Source: a virus. From it: a stretch of 22,870 bases of DNA. The position numbers were made by a program, and so were the translations under genes. The DNA lies in the IMG/VR virus record IMGVR_UViG_3300017750_000127, positions 1 to 22,870 of that record; one strand, given 5' to 3'. The notes under the pieces are model-generated. The model was not told where the DNA came from and did no database searches. It saw only the letters and a program-made list of their open reading frames with translations. Below are positions 15,886 to 22,559 of the stretch, one piece after another. Position 1 is the stretch's first letter, and each line of letters begins with the position of its first letter.

Positions 15886-16373
15886 TATCTTTTACTCTTC
15901 ATCTTATCGTGTTTCATTAAAGCACTATAATCTTTTGTTAGGGCATCTACTACACTCTCAGGTACTTGGTCTGAACTAACTCCAGCTTCTTTCATTGTTT
16001 GTACCGCTGCAACTTTTCTTGCAGTTTCTTTATCACCACCAAATCCAGCATCTGCATATCCTAATAGTTCTGCTGCTCTACTTGAATCAAAAGCTCCTCC
16101 ACCCATTGTTGGATATTCATCCGTTTCCATATTAGCAGTTTCATTAAGAATACTATTTAGAGATTCATTAGATGTATATTGTTTAACAACTGGTTTCTTC
16201 TTTACGATTTTTCGAACCTTTTTCTTCGCGATTGGTGCGGTTGATTTGAGAGTAGTACTTCTTTTAGTCTTTAAGCTATTTATTCCCTCATTAATAAATA
16301 TCTGTTTGACCTCTTTTTGTACTTCTATTCGTACTACTTCTTGTATTATTTTTACTAATTGCTTTTTAGTCAT
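15885..16373 (-). CDS. Small basic N-terminus/low-complexity tail-operon protein, unknown
   Basis: The 162-residue protein starts with an amphipathic helix (KKQLVKIIQEVVRIEVQKEVKQIFINEG), followed by a very basic stretch (about 50-70, with AKKKVRKIVKKKPVVK). A small C-terminal part has YPTMGGGAFDSSRAAELLGYADAGFGGDKETARK. The last is suggestive of a virion-associated peptide, but I do not recognise a family. The gene lies immediately upstream of the gp25-like gene, its stop TAA overlapping the next ATG by one base, and 11 bases after the next gene upstream. GGAG precedes the ATG. It could be a tail-assembly or baseplate-hub accessory protein. Confidence 0.55.
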   Translation of the reverse strand: MTKKQLVKIIQEVVRIEVQKEVKQIFINEGINSLKTKRSTTLKSTAPIAKKKVRKIVKKKPVVKQYTSNESLNSILNETANMETDEYPTMGGGAFDSSRAAELLGYADAGFGGDKETARKVAAVQTMKEAGVSSDQVPESVVDALTKDYSALMKHDKMKSKR

Positions 16374-16384
16374 TTCTAACTCCT

Positions 16385-16837
16385 TTATCCTGGTACATTA
16401 TAACCTGCAAATGGTAAAGGTGATGGTGCTGCTGGAAACAGTCCACTCACCTGACCTAAGTGCGTTTTAAAACTTTTTATTAATTGTTCTACAAAATCAT
16501 CAACATCTTTATTTGCTGCTCCCAAAGGAACATATGCTGCAGTTATTCCTGGAACTATTACAGTCGCTCCTGCTGCAGTAACTCCACCCAACCAATACAA
16601 TTTTAAACCTGTATCGAGTTGTAGTGGAAATGGTGTTACTCCGTAAGATTTAAAAGCAATTTTTAACATTGCTTCTAATGCTGCAACATTACCACTTGCT
16701 AATGGTGCGGGTGGTGCTGCTCCTACAGTCATTCCAAGTTTAATACACTTATCATATGATTCAGCAATTACTTTTGCCATATCATCTCCTGCATCTAAAC
16801 CCTTTTTATACTCAGCTTTAAATATATCCCAACTCAT
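16385..16837 (-). CDS. Tail-operon protein, Ala/Pro-rich, unknown
   Basis: The 150-residue product begins MSWDIFKAEYKKGLDAGDDMAKVIAESYDKCIKLG, a helical start seen in small proteins of contractile-phage tail operons. A hydrophobic Ala/Val/Gly-rich middle (WLGGVTAAGATVIVPGITAA, about 87-106) and a Pro-rich end (LFPAAPSPLPFAGYNVPG) follow. The hydrophobic middle could be a membrane-interacting or buried segment. AGAGGA lies just upstream of the ATG. Position between a spike gene and the gp25 gene suggests a hub or tail-tip role, which is inferred only from context. Confidence 0.55.
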   Translation of the reverse strand: MSWDIFKAEYKKGLDAGDDMAKVIAESYDKCIKLGMTVGAAPPAPLASGNVAALEAMLKIAFKSYGVTPFPLQLDTGLKLYWLGGVTAAGATVIVPGITAAYVPLGAANKDVDDFVEQLIKSFKTHLGQVSGLFPAAPSPLPFAGYNVPG

Positions 16838-16852
16838 AATTTCCTCTAAAAA

Positions 16853-17125
16853 CTATTCCATTTGACTTAATTTTATTAAATATTCTTGTTGCTTCATTGC
16901 CATATCAAATGTAAGTGAATCCATTTTATTTTTATGTTTCATCTCATTGATAAGTTCTTCTTGTCGTAACTTCTCTACTTGAAGTTCAATTCTTAAATAC
17001 TCTTCTTGTGCTTGTAATTTATTTTCTAAATCTGAAACTCTATTTTCCATAGTTTTATATGTCCCACCAATACCACCTAAAGCAGTTATCGTACTCAAGA
17101 TAACTTTAATAGTATCATTCTTCAT
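16853..17125 (-). CDS. Small coiled-coil protein with possible N-terminal membrane anchor
   Basis: The 90-residue product has a hydrophobic stretch at about residues 7-24 (IKVILSTITALGGIGGTY), then a continuous coiled coil (about 27-70: MENRVSDLENKLQAQEEYL and on) rich in E, K, Q and L. Its start overlaps the stop of the spike gene at TAATG, so the two are translationally coupled. The layout, a short N-terminal hydrophobic anchor plus coiled coil, resembles phage spanin-like or holin-accessory proteins, but no lysis enzyme is adjacent, so that remains open. It may instead be a tail-tip accessory. Confidence 0.5.
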   Translation of the reverse strand: MKNDTIKVILSTITALGGIGGTYKTMENRVSDLENKLQAQEEYLRIELQVEKLRQEELINEMKHKNKMDSLTFDMAMKQQEYLIKLSQME

Positions 17126-18258
17126 TACTCTACCAAATTCTTAGGACTCTTTATTTGTGAGAGTGTTGATTTTAAACTAGCTAATAATCCTGCACCAGGT
17201 CCAACTACTACTGGCCCTGTCGGTGCTAACAAACCAGTCTCAATTAATGTTAGTATATCATTTAACTTACTTTCTAATATCGCACCTAACACTAATGGTT
17301 CTGATGCTTCAACACTTCCTATCTTGGTAGTATCTGCTTCTATCACAACTTCCTTTGGTGCACAAATAGAAATATTATTATTACTACCAAAAACTATATC
17401 CCCACCATTCTTTGTATTAAAAATAATTCTATCTGAACTAAGTAATATATTTTTTCCCTCATATGGTGGTGGTGATAATTTACTTTCTATACCAGGTGTA
17501 AATGTTAATGGTTGATTTGTGGTTATGTAAACACTCGAACCATCTGTATCAATTTTTTCTTCTACTGGTTGTTTTGGATTTGGAAAATCATCTTTTGATT
17601 GTCCAGCATTTAAAATAATATTTGGTGAATCTTGATTATCATTTTTTATATCACTACCAATTCTAATAGTGTTTCCAAACCTACCCTCAATTAAAACATC
17701 ACCCTCTTGTGGTAATAATCTTCTTACATCTTGCGTTGGTTCTAAATAGTAACCAACTTTTACACCTGTATCATCTTGTTCGTTTGCAGTATCGATATTA
17801 TCAGATACTAAAGTATCTTTTGATTTACCTTTACTTAATCCGTGTTGTGTATTAAAATTGGGATTACCAAAAAAATTTACTTGTGTTGTATAGAATAATT
17901 GTCCAAGATATTTTACACCAATTACAATTTCACCAATCACTGGTGTAGTTTGTATATTTGGATTTAATGGTTTGTAATCACTTAACTTATCAATGTTTTT
18001 TCCAGTCTCTGAAATTACTAACCTACCCTTAACTCCACCAAGATAAGTATAATCAGGCCCATCACTTCCTTGTGGGAAAGAGTTTTTTGTATCATCTAAA
18101 TGTACCTCTAATACTTCTAAAGGTTCTAATTCATAAAACTGACCAGGTTCATCTGATATTTCTTTTATTAATCTTAATGTAGATTCAACATTTTGTACTC
18201 TATTACCCGTTATTGGACCAGATTTAGTTCCACTTTTAGGTTTGATATTGTATGACAT
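17125..18258 (-). CDS. Baseplate central spike protein, gp5-like
   Basis: The 377-residue protein has a central OB-fold-like part (about 40-130: LEVLEVHLDD ... GRLVISETG ... PVIGEIVIGVKYLGQ). It is followed by QEGDVLIEGRFGNTIRIGS (about 184-202), the entrance of a short beta-helix, and then repeats of the type NILLSSDRIIFNTKNGGDIVFGS and ISICAPKEVVIEADTTKIGS. This OB plus beta-helix order is that of phage T4 gp5 and related spikes, but no lysozyme domain is present between them. The C-terminus (about 322-377) has a helical region and a Gly/Pro-rich tail rather than a sharp tip. It shares the TAATG junction with its upstream neighbour. Role: hub spike that punctures the outer membrane. Confidence 0.75.
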   Translation of the reverse strand: MSYNIKPKSGTKSGPITGNRVQNVESTLRLIKEISDEPGQFYELEPLEVLEVHLDDTKNSFPQGSDGPDYTYLGGVKGRLVISETGKNIDKLSDYKPLNPNIQTTPVIGEIVIGVKYLGQLFYTTQVNFFGNPNFNTQHGLSKGKSKDTLVSDNIDTANEQDDTGVKVGYYLEPTQDVRRLLPQEGDVLIEGRFGNTIRIGSDIKNDNQDSPNIILNAGQSKDDFPNPKQPVEEKIDTDGSSVYITTNQPLTFTPGIESKLSPPPYEGKNILLSSDRIIFNTKNGGDIVFGSNNNISICAPKEVVIEADTTKIGSVEASEPLVLGAILESKLNDILTLIETGLLAPTGPVVVGPGAGLLASLKSTLSQIKSPKNLVE

Positions 18259-18638
18259 TAGCTATCTAATTTTGCAGTTATGTTATCCGAATGGTCTTGA
18301 AGTTCTTCGACCGTGCTTTGAATGTTATTCATTAATTGTTCTTTTTCTCTATCACTCAACATAAAGTTATCATCATCATCACCCTTATTACCAGCAGTTG
18401 CCATTCTCTGTACAATGGTTGCCAACTTAACAAGTTGTTCATCATTCTTTACATTGATTTCTAAATACTCTTTCAACATAGGAATTATTTGTACGGCCGT
18501 ATCGCCATCCTTGATAAACCCAACTACCTCTTTCATCAGTACTTCTAACTGAGTCTTGTTCTTGTTTGAGTTATCATAAATGTCCTTAAATACATCTGAT
18601 AAGGTTTTACCCTCGAAAACTTCGAAATCTATCGCCAT
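18258..18638 (-). CDS. Small acidic helical protein, first gene of the tail operon
   Basis: The 126-residue product is mostly helical and acidic, with an aspartate patch (GDDDDN, about 85-90) and an acidic C-terminus. A VFEGKTLSDVFKDIYDNSNKN start is followed by LEVLMKEVVGFIKDG and IQSTVEELQDHSDNI. I do not recognise its family. It is the first gene after the divergent intergenic region, and its stop overlaps the spike gene start (TAATG), so it probably belongs to tail assembly. AGGT lies 7 bases upstream of the ATG. Confidence 0.6.
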   Translation of the reverse strand: MAIDFEVFEGKTLSDVFKDIYDNSNKNKTQLEVLMKEVVGFIKDGDTAVQIIPMLKEYLEINVKNDEQLVKLATIVQRMATAGNKGDDDDNFMLSDREKEQLMNNIQSTVEELQDHSDNITAKLDS

Positions 18639-18693
18639 AATTTTACCTATATTGTTACAATAATAAATATCAAATTCTTAAAAAATTGGTGTA
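18639..18693. promoter_or_regulatory. Upstream part of the divergent intergenic region, likely containing the tail-operon promoter
   Basis: This stretch must carry control signals for the leftward tail operon. It contains an imperfect palindrome ATTGTTACAAT (about 18649-18659) and AT-rich words such as AATAATAAATAT. No perfect TATAAATA on the minus strand was found here, and no strong sigma70 pair was identified. The call rests on position between two divergently transcribed genes. Confidence 0.3.
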
Positions 18694-18701
18694 TATAAAT
18701 A
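18694..18701 (+). promoter_or_regulatory. T4-type late promoter motif TATAAATA upstream of the plus-strand gene
   Basis: The eight bases TATAAATA match the late promoter core recognised by T4 gp55-containing RNA polymerase, on the plus strand about 97 bases upstream of the only plus-strand gene. The window encodes a gp55-like sigma factor, which makes the match biologically coherent. The same word also occurs inside genes of this AT-rich genome (for example minus-strand copies near 9200-9207 and near 11125), so a chance match cannot be excluded. If used, the leader would be about 90 bases long. Confidence 0.4.
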
Positions 18702-18744
18702 TATATGAATCAATTTTTCCTAATATATACAATAGTTATTATTT

Positions 18745-18765
18745 GTCGGTAAATAAAACTCCGAC
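18745..18765 (+). promoter_or_regulatory. 5' leader hairpin of the plus-strand gene
   Basis: GTCGG (18745-18749) pairs with CCGAC (18761-18765) around an 11-base AT-rich loop, in the untranslated leader about 32 bases before the ATG. It could stabilise the transcript or tune translation. The stem is short, so this is a weak call. Confidence 0.3.
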
Positions 18766-18797
18766 TAAATTGATTAACTAACGGGAGATATAACCAT

Positions 18798-19019
18798 ATG
18801 AAGGAAATCATAACACTCGTAAAAGGATACGCAGATGACTTAGCTCAACTGATGTTATCGCTGGTAGCCATTGGTGCGGTTTCTGAAATTATATTCGGAA
18901 GCGGTATCTTCGGCGTTAATGTTATTGGTAACCTAACAGCAATTATTAATAATTTCGGCGAATCTGGTTTCGCTGGATTAGTCGCATTATTGGTGTTGGT
19001 GGGTTTATTCCGTAAGTAG
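18798..19019 (+). CDS. 73-residue protein with two hydrophobic segments, the only plus-strand gene
   Basis: The product has two membrane-length hydrophobic stretches (about 17-38: LMLSLVAIGAVSEIIFGSGIFG; about 56-71: ESGFAGLVALLVLVGLF) separated by a short polar segment, and ends in FRK. GGGAG lies 10 bases upstream of the ATG. The gene is a free-standing unit: a divergent intergenic region upstream with TATAAATA, and a strong hairpin terminator starting 22 bases after its stop. By hand count its G+C is about 40%, above the surrounding genes. Its membrane layout would suit a holin, a coat-like or pilin-like small membrane protein, or a superinfection-exclusion factor; none is established. It may be strongly expressed late in infection. 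Confidence 0.75.
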   Translation: MKEIITLVKGYADDLAQLMLSLVAIGAVSEIIFGSGIFGVNVIGNLTAIINNFGESGFAGLVALLVLVGLFRK

Positions 19020-19040
19020 TACTATATCGGATGACTAAAT

Positions 19041-19070
19041 AAAGGGGGAGCTTATCCGAGTTCCCCCTTT
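19041..19070. terminator. Bidirectional rho-independent terminator between convergent genes
   Basis: AAAGGGGGA (19041-19049) pairs with TCCCCCTTT (19062-19070). The stem can extend through a GCT/AGT-like inner part to a 6-base loop, and is followed on the plus strand by TTAATTT and on the minus strand by TTTAGT-like AT-rich sequence. It lies between the stop of the plus-strand membrane gene (19019) and the stop of the convergent GH6 gene (19071), so it could end transcription from both sides. The adjacent TCGGAT (19027-19032) can also pair with ATCCGA inside the loop (19054-19059), allowing an alternative or pseudoknotted fold. Confidence 0.8.
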
Positions 19071-19889
19071 TTAATTTATAAGAGATAAGGTTTTTTTAGC
19101 ATTAAATCTACCAGCTTTAGGCCAACCATTTACAGCACCATCACTTTCACCTGGTGTTTTAATCCAAAGATAAGCATCACACTTTCTTGAATTAGTTCTG
19201 ATAGTAGGTTCTTCACCAAGTTTCATATCTTGTGGATTGAATGTTTCCCAAACCTCGTTACCATTTCTTGATGTATCTATAACATAATTTAAATTTGTTT
19301 CTTCAGATATTTTATCACCATATCGTAAACACTTATCTGTTGTTACGAAATTACTCACATTAATAGAAAAACCCTTTATATCACCTTTGTTAAATAAATT
19401 AAGATAAGTTGCAGCATCTGTTTTCTTTAACCAATTTGGATGTCCAATATCAAGATATACTTGTGCATTGGTATTTGATAATAAACCTAAAGCTTTTTTA
19501 ATCAACCTTGTACGATTAGTTCGTTGAAAGAAATTCATCTTTCTCATATGTGGAATTGCATCTGGTTCAAAAATAATTATTGGTTTAAAATTTCCAATAC
19601 CTAAAGCAATATCACCAACATATTTTAGATATTGTTTTTCTGTTAAACCACCCTTTGAATGTCCACCCATATCTCTACCAGGTATAGCATATAAAACTAT
19701 AACTGGTTGAGCTGGATGTGCTCTTCTACACAATCTTCGAATACTATGAGTTAACTTTCTACCAAGTTTTGGTTTCTTAGGATTCCTTGTTAACCAAAAA
19801 GAATTTGGATATGATGTAATAGCTTTTAACTCTGGATATTTATCGGTATTGTTTTTCCGATAATTCCAATCTTGTTGATATAACTTCAC
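19071..19889 (-). CDS. Glycoside hydrolase family 6 (cellulase/cellobiohydrolase family) protein
   Basis: The 272-residue product carries the GH6 motif series in order: IVLYAIPGRD (64-73; Asp73 at the place of the catalytic acid), IIFEPD (105-110), QVYLDIGHPNWL (143-154), GFSINVSN (173-180), YVIDTSRNG (202-210) and DAYLWIKTPGESDG (238-251; Asp250 at the place of the proposed base). GH6 enzymes invert beta-1,4-glucosidic bonds in cellulose and related glucans. The protein is close to a bare catalytic core; no carbohydrate-binding module and no signal peptide are visible, and the first 55 residues are basic. It starts with GTG in the overlap GTGA with the stop of the late sigma gene, so it is probably co-translated with it and ends the operon. 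Substrate is not determinable from sequence; it could be a host exopolysaccharide. No structural phage motif is present. Confidence 0.85.
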   Translation of the reverse strand: MKLYQQDWNYRKNNTDKYPELKAITSYPNSFWLTRNPKKPKLGRKLTHSIRRLCRRAHPAQPVIVLYAIPGRDMGGHSKGGLTEKQYLKYVGDIALGIGNFKPIIIFEPDAIPHMRKMNFFQRTNRTRLIKKALGLLSNTNAQVYLDIGHPNWLKKTDAATYLNLFNKGDIKGFSINVSNFVTTDKCLRYGDKISEETNLNYVIDTSRNGNEVWETFNPQDMKLGEEPTIRTNSRKCDAYLWIKTPGESDGAVNGWPKAGRFNAKKTLSLIN

Positions 19890-20608
19890 TCAAACCAACT
19901 ACCAGTTCGTTTAGTATCAACCGAGCCAGTAGTTAAATATGCCTTGTGTAAATTGTTATGATGTTTCTTCATCACATTAATTACACGAGTTATGTGTTGT
20001 GTATTAGAACCAGTCATTTCACGAATAAGAATGTATAATGCTTTCTTATTAAAGTTATCGATATTATGTCTCATATCAATTAACTCTACTACCGAATTAG
20101 CAACATCCAAATCTTTCTTTCGTTTAAAGACTGTAGTTAAATTATTTCTCCAATAATCAGCAAGTTGTTCGATGTACTCCATCTTCATACTACGAGATTC
20201 TTTACCACGAAGTTCTGTGACTGGGTCTCTTTTATAATCCATCACATCCTCACTATCGTGTTGTTTCATCTTCTTGTAATTATTGTTGTTGTGTAGAATC
20301 AAATAGTTCTTAGCAACAATACTGAAATAACTAAATGCCTTTCCCTTACCCTCAGCAAATTTGTGAATATTCATATATAAGAATGAAACCACTTCGTGTT
20401 TAACATCCTCACTTGGAACATCAAAGTAATAAAACTTAAATGTATGAATTATATTCTCAGCAAGTTTCTCAAATGGTGTACGAATATGTTCATTATAAAT
20501 TCGTTCTTTCATATGAGCACGAGTTTCTTTATTCAAGCGAATGATTGCATCTTCAGTTCCTTGATGAAAGTAATATCGTGGTGAACCCTTTTTTGCTTTT
20601 CTTGGCAT
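19886..20608 (-). CDS. 55: Late-transcription sigma factor, gp55-like
   Basis: The 240-residue protein shows the phage-type sigma pattern: a basic N-terminus, MKERIYNEHIRTPFEKLAENIIH (about 33-55), then VPSEDVKHEVVSFLYMNIHKF (64-84) and KGKAFSYFSIVAKNYLILHNNNN (87-109), which correspond to the sigma region 2 core of the T4 gp55 family. A C-terminal helical part (to 240) is larger than in T4 gp55 (185 residues). In T4, gp55 with the host core polymerase and gp33/gp45 reads TATAAATA late promoters; such a site exists at 18694. The gene overlaps its neighbours by 1 base (upstream, TAATG) and 4 bases (downstream, GTGA). No gp33 homologue was identified in the window. Confidence 0.85.
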   Translation of the reverse strand: MPRKAKKGSPRYYFHQGTEDAIIRLNKETRAHMKERIYNEHIRTPFEKLAENIIHTFKFYYFDVPSEDVKHEVVSFLYMNIHKFAEGKGKAFSYFSIVAKNYLILHNNNNYKKMKQHDSEDVMDYKRDPVTELRGKESRSMKMEYIEQLADYWRNNLTTVFKRKKDLDVANSVVELIDMRHNIDNFNKKALYILIREMTGSNTQHITRVINVMKKHHNNLHKAYLTTGSVDTKRTGSWFE

Positions 20609-20868
20609 TATATATCCTCTTCTGTTATTTTGTTTAAATCATTGACAGTGTCTTTAATTGCTGTAAAGACTGTTCCGATTTCATCATCGGATTTGAACTT
20701 ACCCTCTGAATCTAATTCATCAAGTGTTCGTTGTGTTAGAATGATTTGAGCTGAGAAGTTCTCAACCCACTCTTCTAATCTTTCTACTTTTTGTATTTGA
20801 TTATATGAAGTCCACGCAAGTGTAAAACTTAATATAAAACATACTACTGCAAATATTTCTAATATCAT
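20608..20868 (-). CDS. Small membrane protein with N-terminal anchor and coiled coil, unknown
   Basis: The 86-residue product has one N-terminal hydrophobic segment (about 3-20: LEIFAVVCFILSFTLAWT) and an acidic helical remainder (KVERLEEWVENFSAQIILTQ onward) that would lie in the cytoplasm or periplasm. Its stop and start overlap both neighbours by 1 base, so it belongs to the sigma/HD operon. Short membrane proteins near the late sigma occur in other T4-like marine phages to my knowledge, but I cannot give it a role. Confidence 0.6.
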   Translation of the reverse strand: MILEIFAVVCFILSFTLAWTSYNQIQKVERLEEWVENFSAQIILTQRTLDELDSEGKFKSDDEIGTVFTAIKDTVNDLNKITEEDI

Positions 20869-21641
20869 TACTTATCTCCAAATAACTCATTAAATAAATC
20901 TTTTGGTGATTCACCCGTGAGTTTAGTTTCTACTTCTGACTTAACGGCATCTTTGATATTACCTACTGATTTAAGAACTCGTTTAGTCTCTTTTTTATCT
21001 CCACGCTTCCACTCATCCGATTCGATAAATGTTGCCATCATATCTGCTTGGTGTAGTATTCGTGATATATGACTTCTCAATCCAGTCTCTGGTAAGAAGG
21101 TCATTAAATATTTTTTATTTGCATCTTCATACATTCCATCTGTTAACATCAATCCCATATATTCATTTTCTGTTAAAGGTATTTGGAAGTGTTGTAATAA
21201 ATAAAATGCTCTATCTGTTACTGTCATATAAGGTAACTCTGGATTATGTGTATAAATCTTACCTTGATTCTTACGATGCCAATCTGATTCATTTGGTATA
21301 TAGTAATCGTGTTCTAAATTACCTACCTTACCTAAATCGTGATGTAATGCAGCAAAGATTAATTCTTCATCCGTGAAGTTAATGTCTGCTCCCTTTTCTT
21401 CCCACAACTTTTTTACTGATTGTGAAAAATCTACAATGTGTAAAACATGCTCTACATATCCACCCACCATAGCATTGTGATAATGTTCTTTTGCACTTGC
21501 TGGTGCTAACATCATTCTATCTTCAAAATAATCATACATCTTATTTAATTTCTCTAGTCTCTCACCAGAGAAAGTCATCGTAATAATATTTCGAAGAGTT
21601 TTATAGTTCTCTTGTATTTTTTCTGCTGATAAACTTTTCAT
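20868..21641 (-). CDS. HD-domain phosphohydrolase
   Basis: The HD signature is complete: EHVLHIVDF (His65 and His68), LHHDLGK (His100-His101-Asp102) and HQADMMA (His197, Asp200), numbering from the ATG at 21641. These residues bind metals in HD-domain phosphohydrolases that cut nucleotides or phosphodiesters. A longer reading frame to 21704 would start with TTG lying in the -35 box of a good promoter, so the shorter start (MKSLSAEKI, 257 residues) is preferred; GGAG is 13 bases upstream, somewhat far. HD proteins are common in T4-like marine phages. Nucleotide or signalling-molecule hydrolysis is likely; the substrate is unknown. It heads the operon containing the membrane protein, late sigma and GH6. 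Confidence 0.8.
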   Translation of the reverse strand: MKSLSAEKIQENYKTLRNIITMTFSGERLEKLNKMYDYFEDRMMLAPASAKEHYHNAMVGGYVEHVLHIVDFSQSVKKLWEEKGADINFTDEELIFAALHHDLGKVGNLEHDYYIPNESDWHRKNQGKIYTHNPELPYMTVTDRAFYLLQHFQIPLTENEYMGLMLTDGMYEDANKKYLMTFLPETGLRSHISRILHQADMMATFIESDEWKRGDKKETKRVLKSVGNIKDAVKSEVETKLTGESPKDLFNELFGDK

Positions 21642-21674
21642 ATTGTTTCTAAATCTCCAATTTAATATGACCAT

Positions 21675-21704
21675 AATATAAGGCTTTTTGCCTATACAAG
21701 TCAA
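21675..21704 (-). promoter_or_regulatory. Sigma70-type promoter for the HD/late-sigma/GH6 operon
   Basis: On the minus strand TTGACT (21699-21704) and TATATT (21675-21680) are separated by 18 bases, close to the ideal for a host sigma70 promoter. The spacer holds a short inverted repeat AGGC-AAAAA-GCCT that could be an operator. It sits just upstream of the HD gene start and 10 bases after the stop of the PLP-enzyme gene. Host-polymerase control would fit early or middle expression of the late sigma. Confidence 0.65.
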
Positions 21705-21713
21705 GTGTTTTTT

Positions 21714-22559
21714 TTATTTTATTGAATTTAAATAAGAACCACCAATGTTCCAAAATAAAGTTTTCCCTTTAAGTTTCTGTATATTATCCTCTAACCAATA
21801 CCATTGTTTCTTGTCCCAAAATTCATTACAATCAAATGGTACTTTATAATCATCCATCATATCATCAAATGCATATGGTGATTTTTCGAGTATTATATTT
21901 TTCAAATCACCAGCGTGATTCTCATTTAAAATCTTTTTTGTTGATGAGAATGCACTCATCGTAATAGAATAAACTTTTCTTGATTCGTTATTTAACTTCC
22001 ACCAATCATCTCCGTACTCTAAAAATTCTTTTATTAATCCACTTGCAGTAACACCACTACCAATACTAACAACAAGGTTATCATATTCCCTATCTTTTAA
22101 AACTTCTCTCATTCTTGCCCCCATATAACTAATGTATGCGGGATGATTGAATGCGTATGGTAATTGTTGCCAACCATTTTCTTTTGCTTGTGTGTTTAAT
22201 TTGTTTTGCATAAACGCCATCATATTAGGTCTCATCGGATGTAACTTACCACCATTACCCTCTACTCGTTCTAACAATACTTGTGGAAACTTTTGTGTAT
22301 CTGGATAAGCAGAAATAAATTCTATACCATACTCTTTACACAACTTACTTAATGTCCATCCAGTCCAACTTCCATAAACTGATAAGTGAGTTAGTGGTTT
22401 TGATTTATCAATATCATCACTCTCTAATATTTTTCTTATACCCTCTATCTTTGCCCATCGTGGAAAGTTAACTCCATCACCAACTAAATCATCTCTCTTG
22501 ACATCAACATCGATACCATTTAATGTATAAGTTTCTATTGGTGTTTGTATTATATCCAT
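21714..22559 (-). CDS. PLP-dependent enzyme, ACC deaminase/D-cysteine desulfhydrase family
   Basis: The 281-residue protein matches fold-type II PLP enzymes of the ACC deaminase/D-cysteine desulfhydrase group: DVKRDDLVGDGVNFPRWAKIEG (about 19-40), where Lys37 is the candidate PLP-binding lysine; YGSWTGWTLSK (62-72), the substrate-carboxylate loop; VVSIGSGVTASGL (163-175), the phosphate/ring contact; and FWNIGGSY (269-276) at the end. The usual GGNKxRK motif is altered to VNFPRWAK, so the true substrate may differ. It is shorter than the 300-330 residues usual for the family. Its ATG overlaps the stop of an asparagine-synthetase-like gene by 10 bases, so both probably act in one pathway of amino-acid or amino-sugar chemistry. 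The reaction is not identified. Confidence 0.7.
   Translation of the reverse strand: MDIIQTPIETYTLNGIDVDVKRDDLVGDGVNFPRWAKIEGIRKILESDDIDKSKPLTHLSVYGSWTGWTLSKLCKEYGIEFISAYPDTQKFPQVLLERVEGNGGKLHPMRPNMMAFMQNKLNTQAKENGWQQLPYAFNHPAYISYMGARMREVLKDREYDNLVVSIGSGVTASGLIKEFLEYGDDWWKLNNESRKVYSITMSAFSSTKKILNENHAGDLKNIILEKSPYAFDDMMDDYKVPFDCNEFWDKKQWYWLEDNIQKLKGKTLFWNIGGSYLNSIK

Noticed and set aside
21029-21376. 115-residue plus-strand ORF
   Set aside because: It is antisense to the HD gene with its complete motif set.
21642-21704. Longer HD gene starting with TTG at 21704
   Set aside because: The TTG lies in a good -35 box, and the added residues have no conserved character; the ATG at 21641 is preferred.
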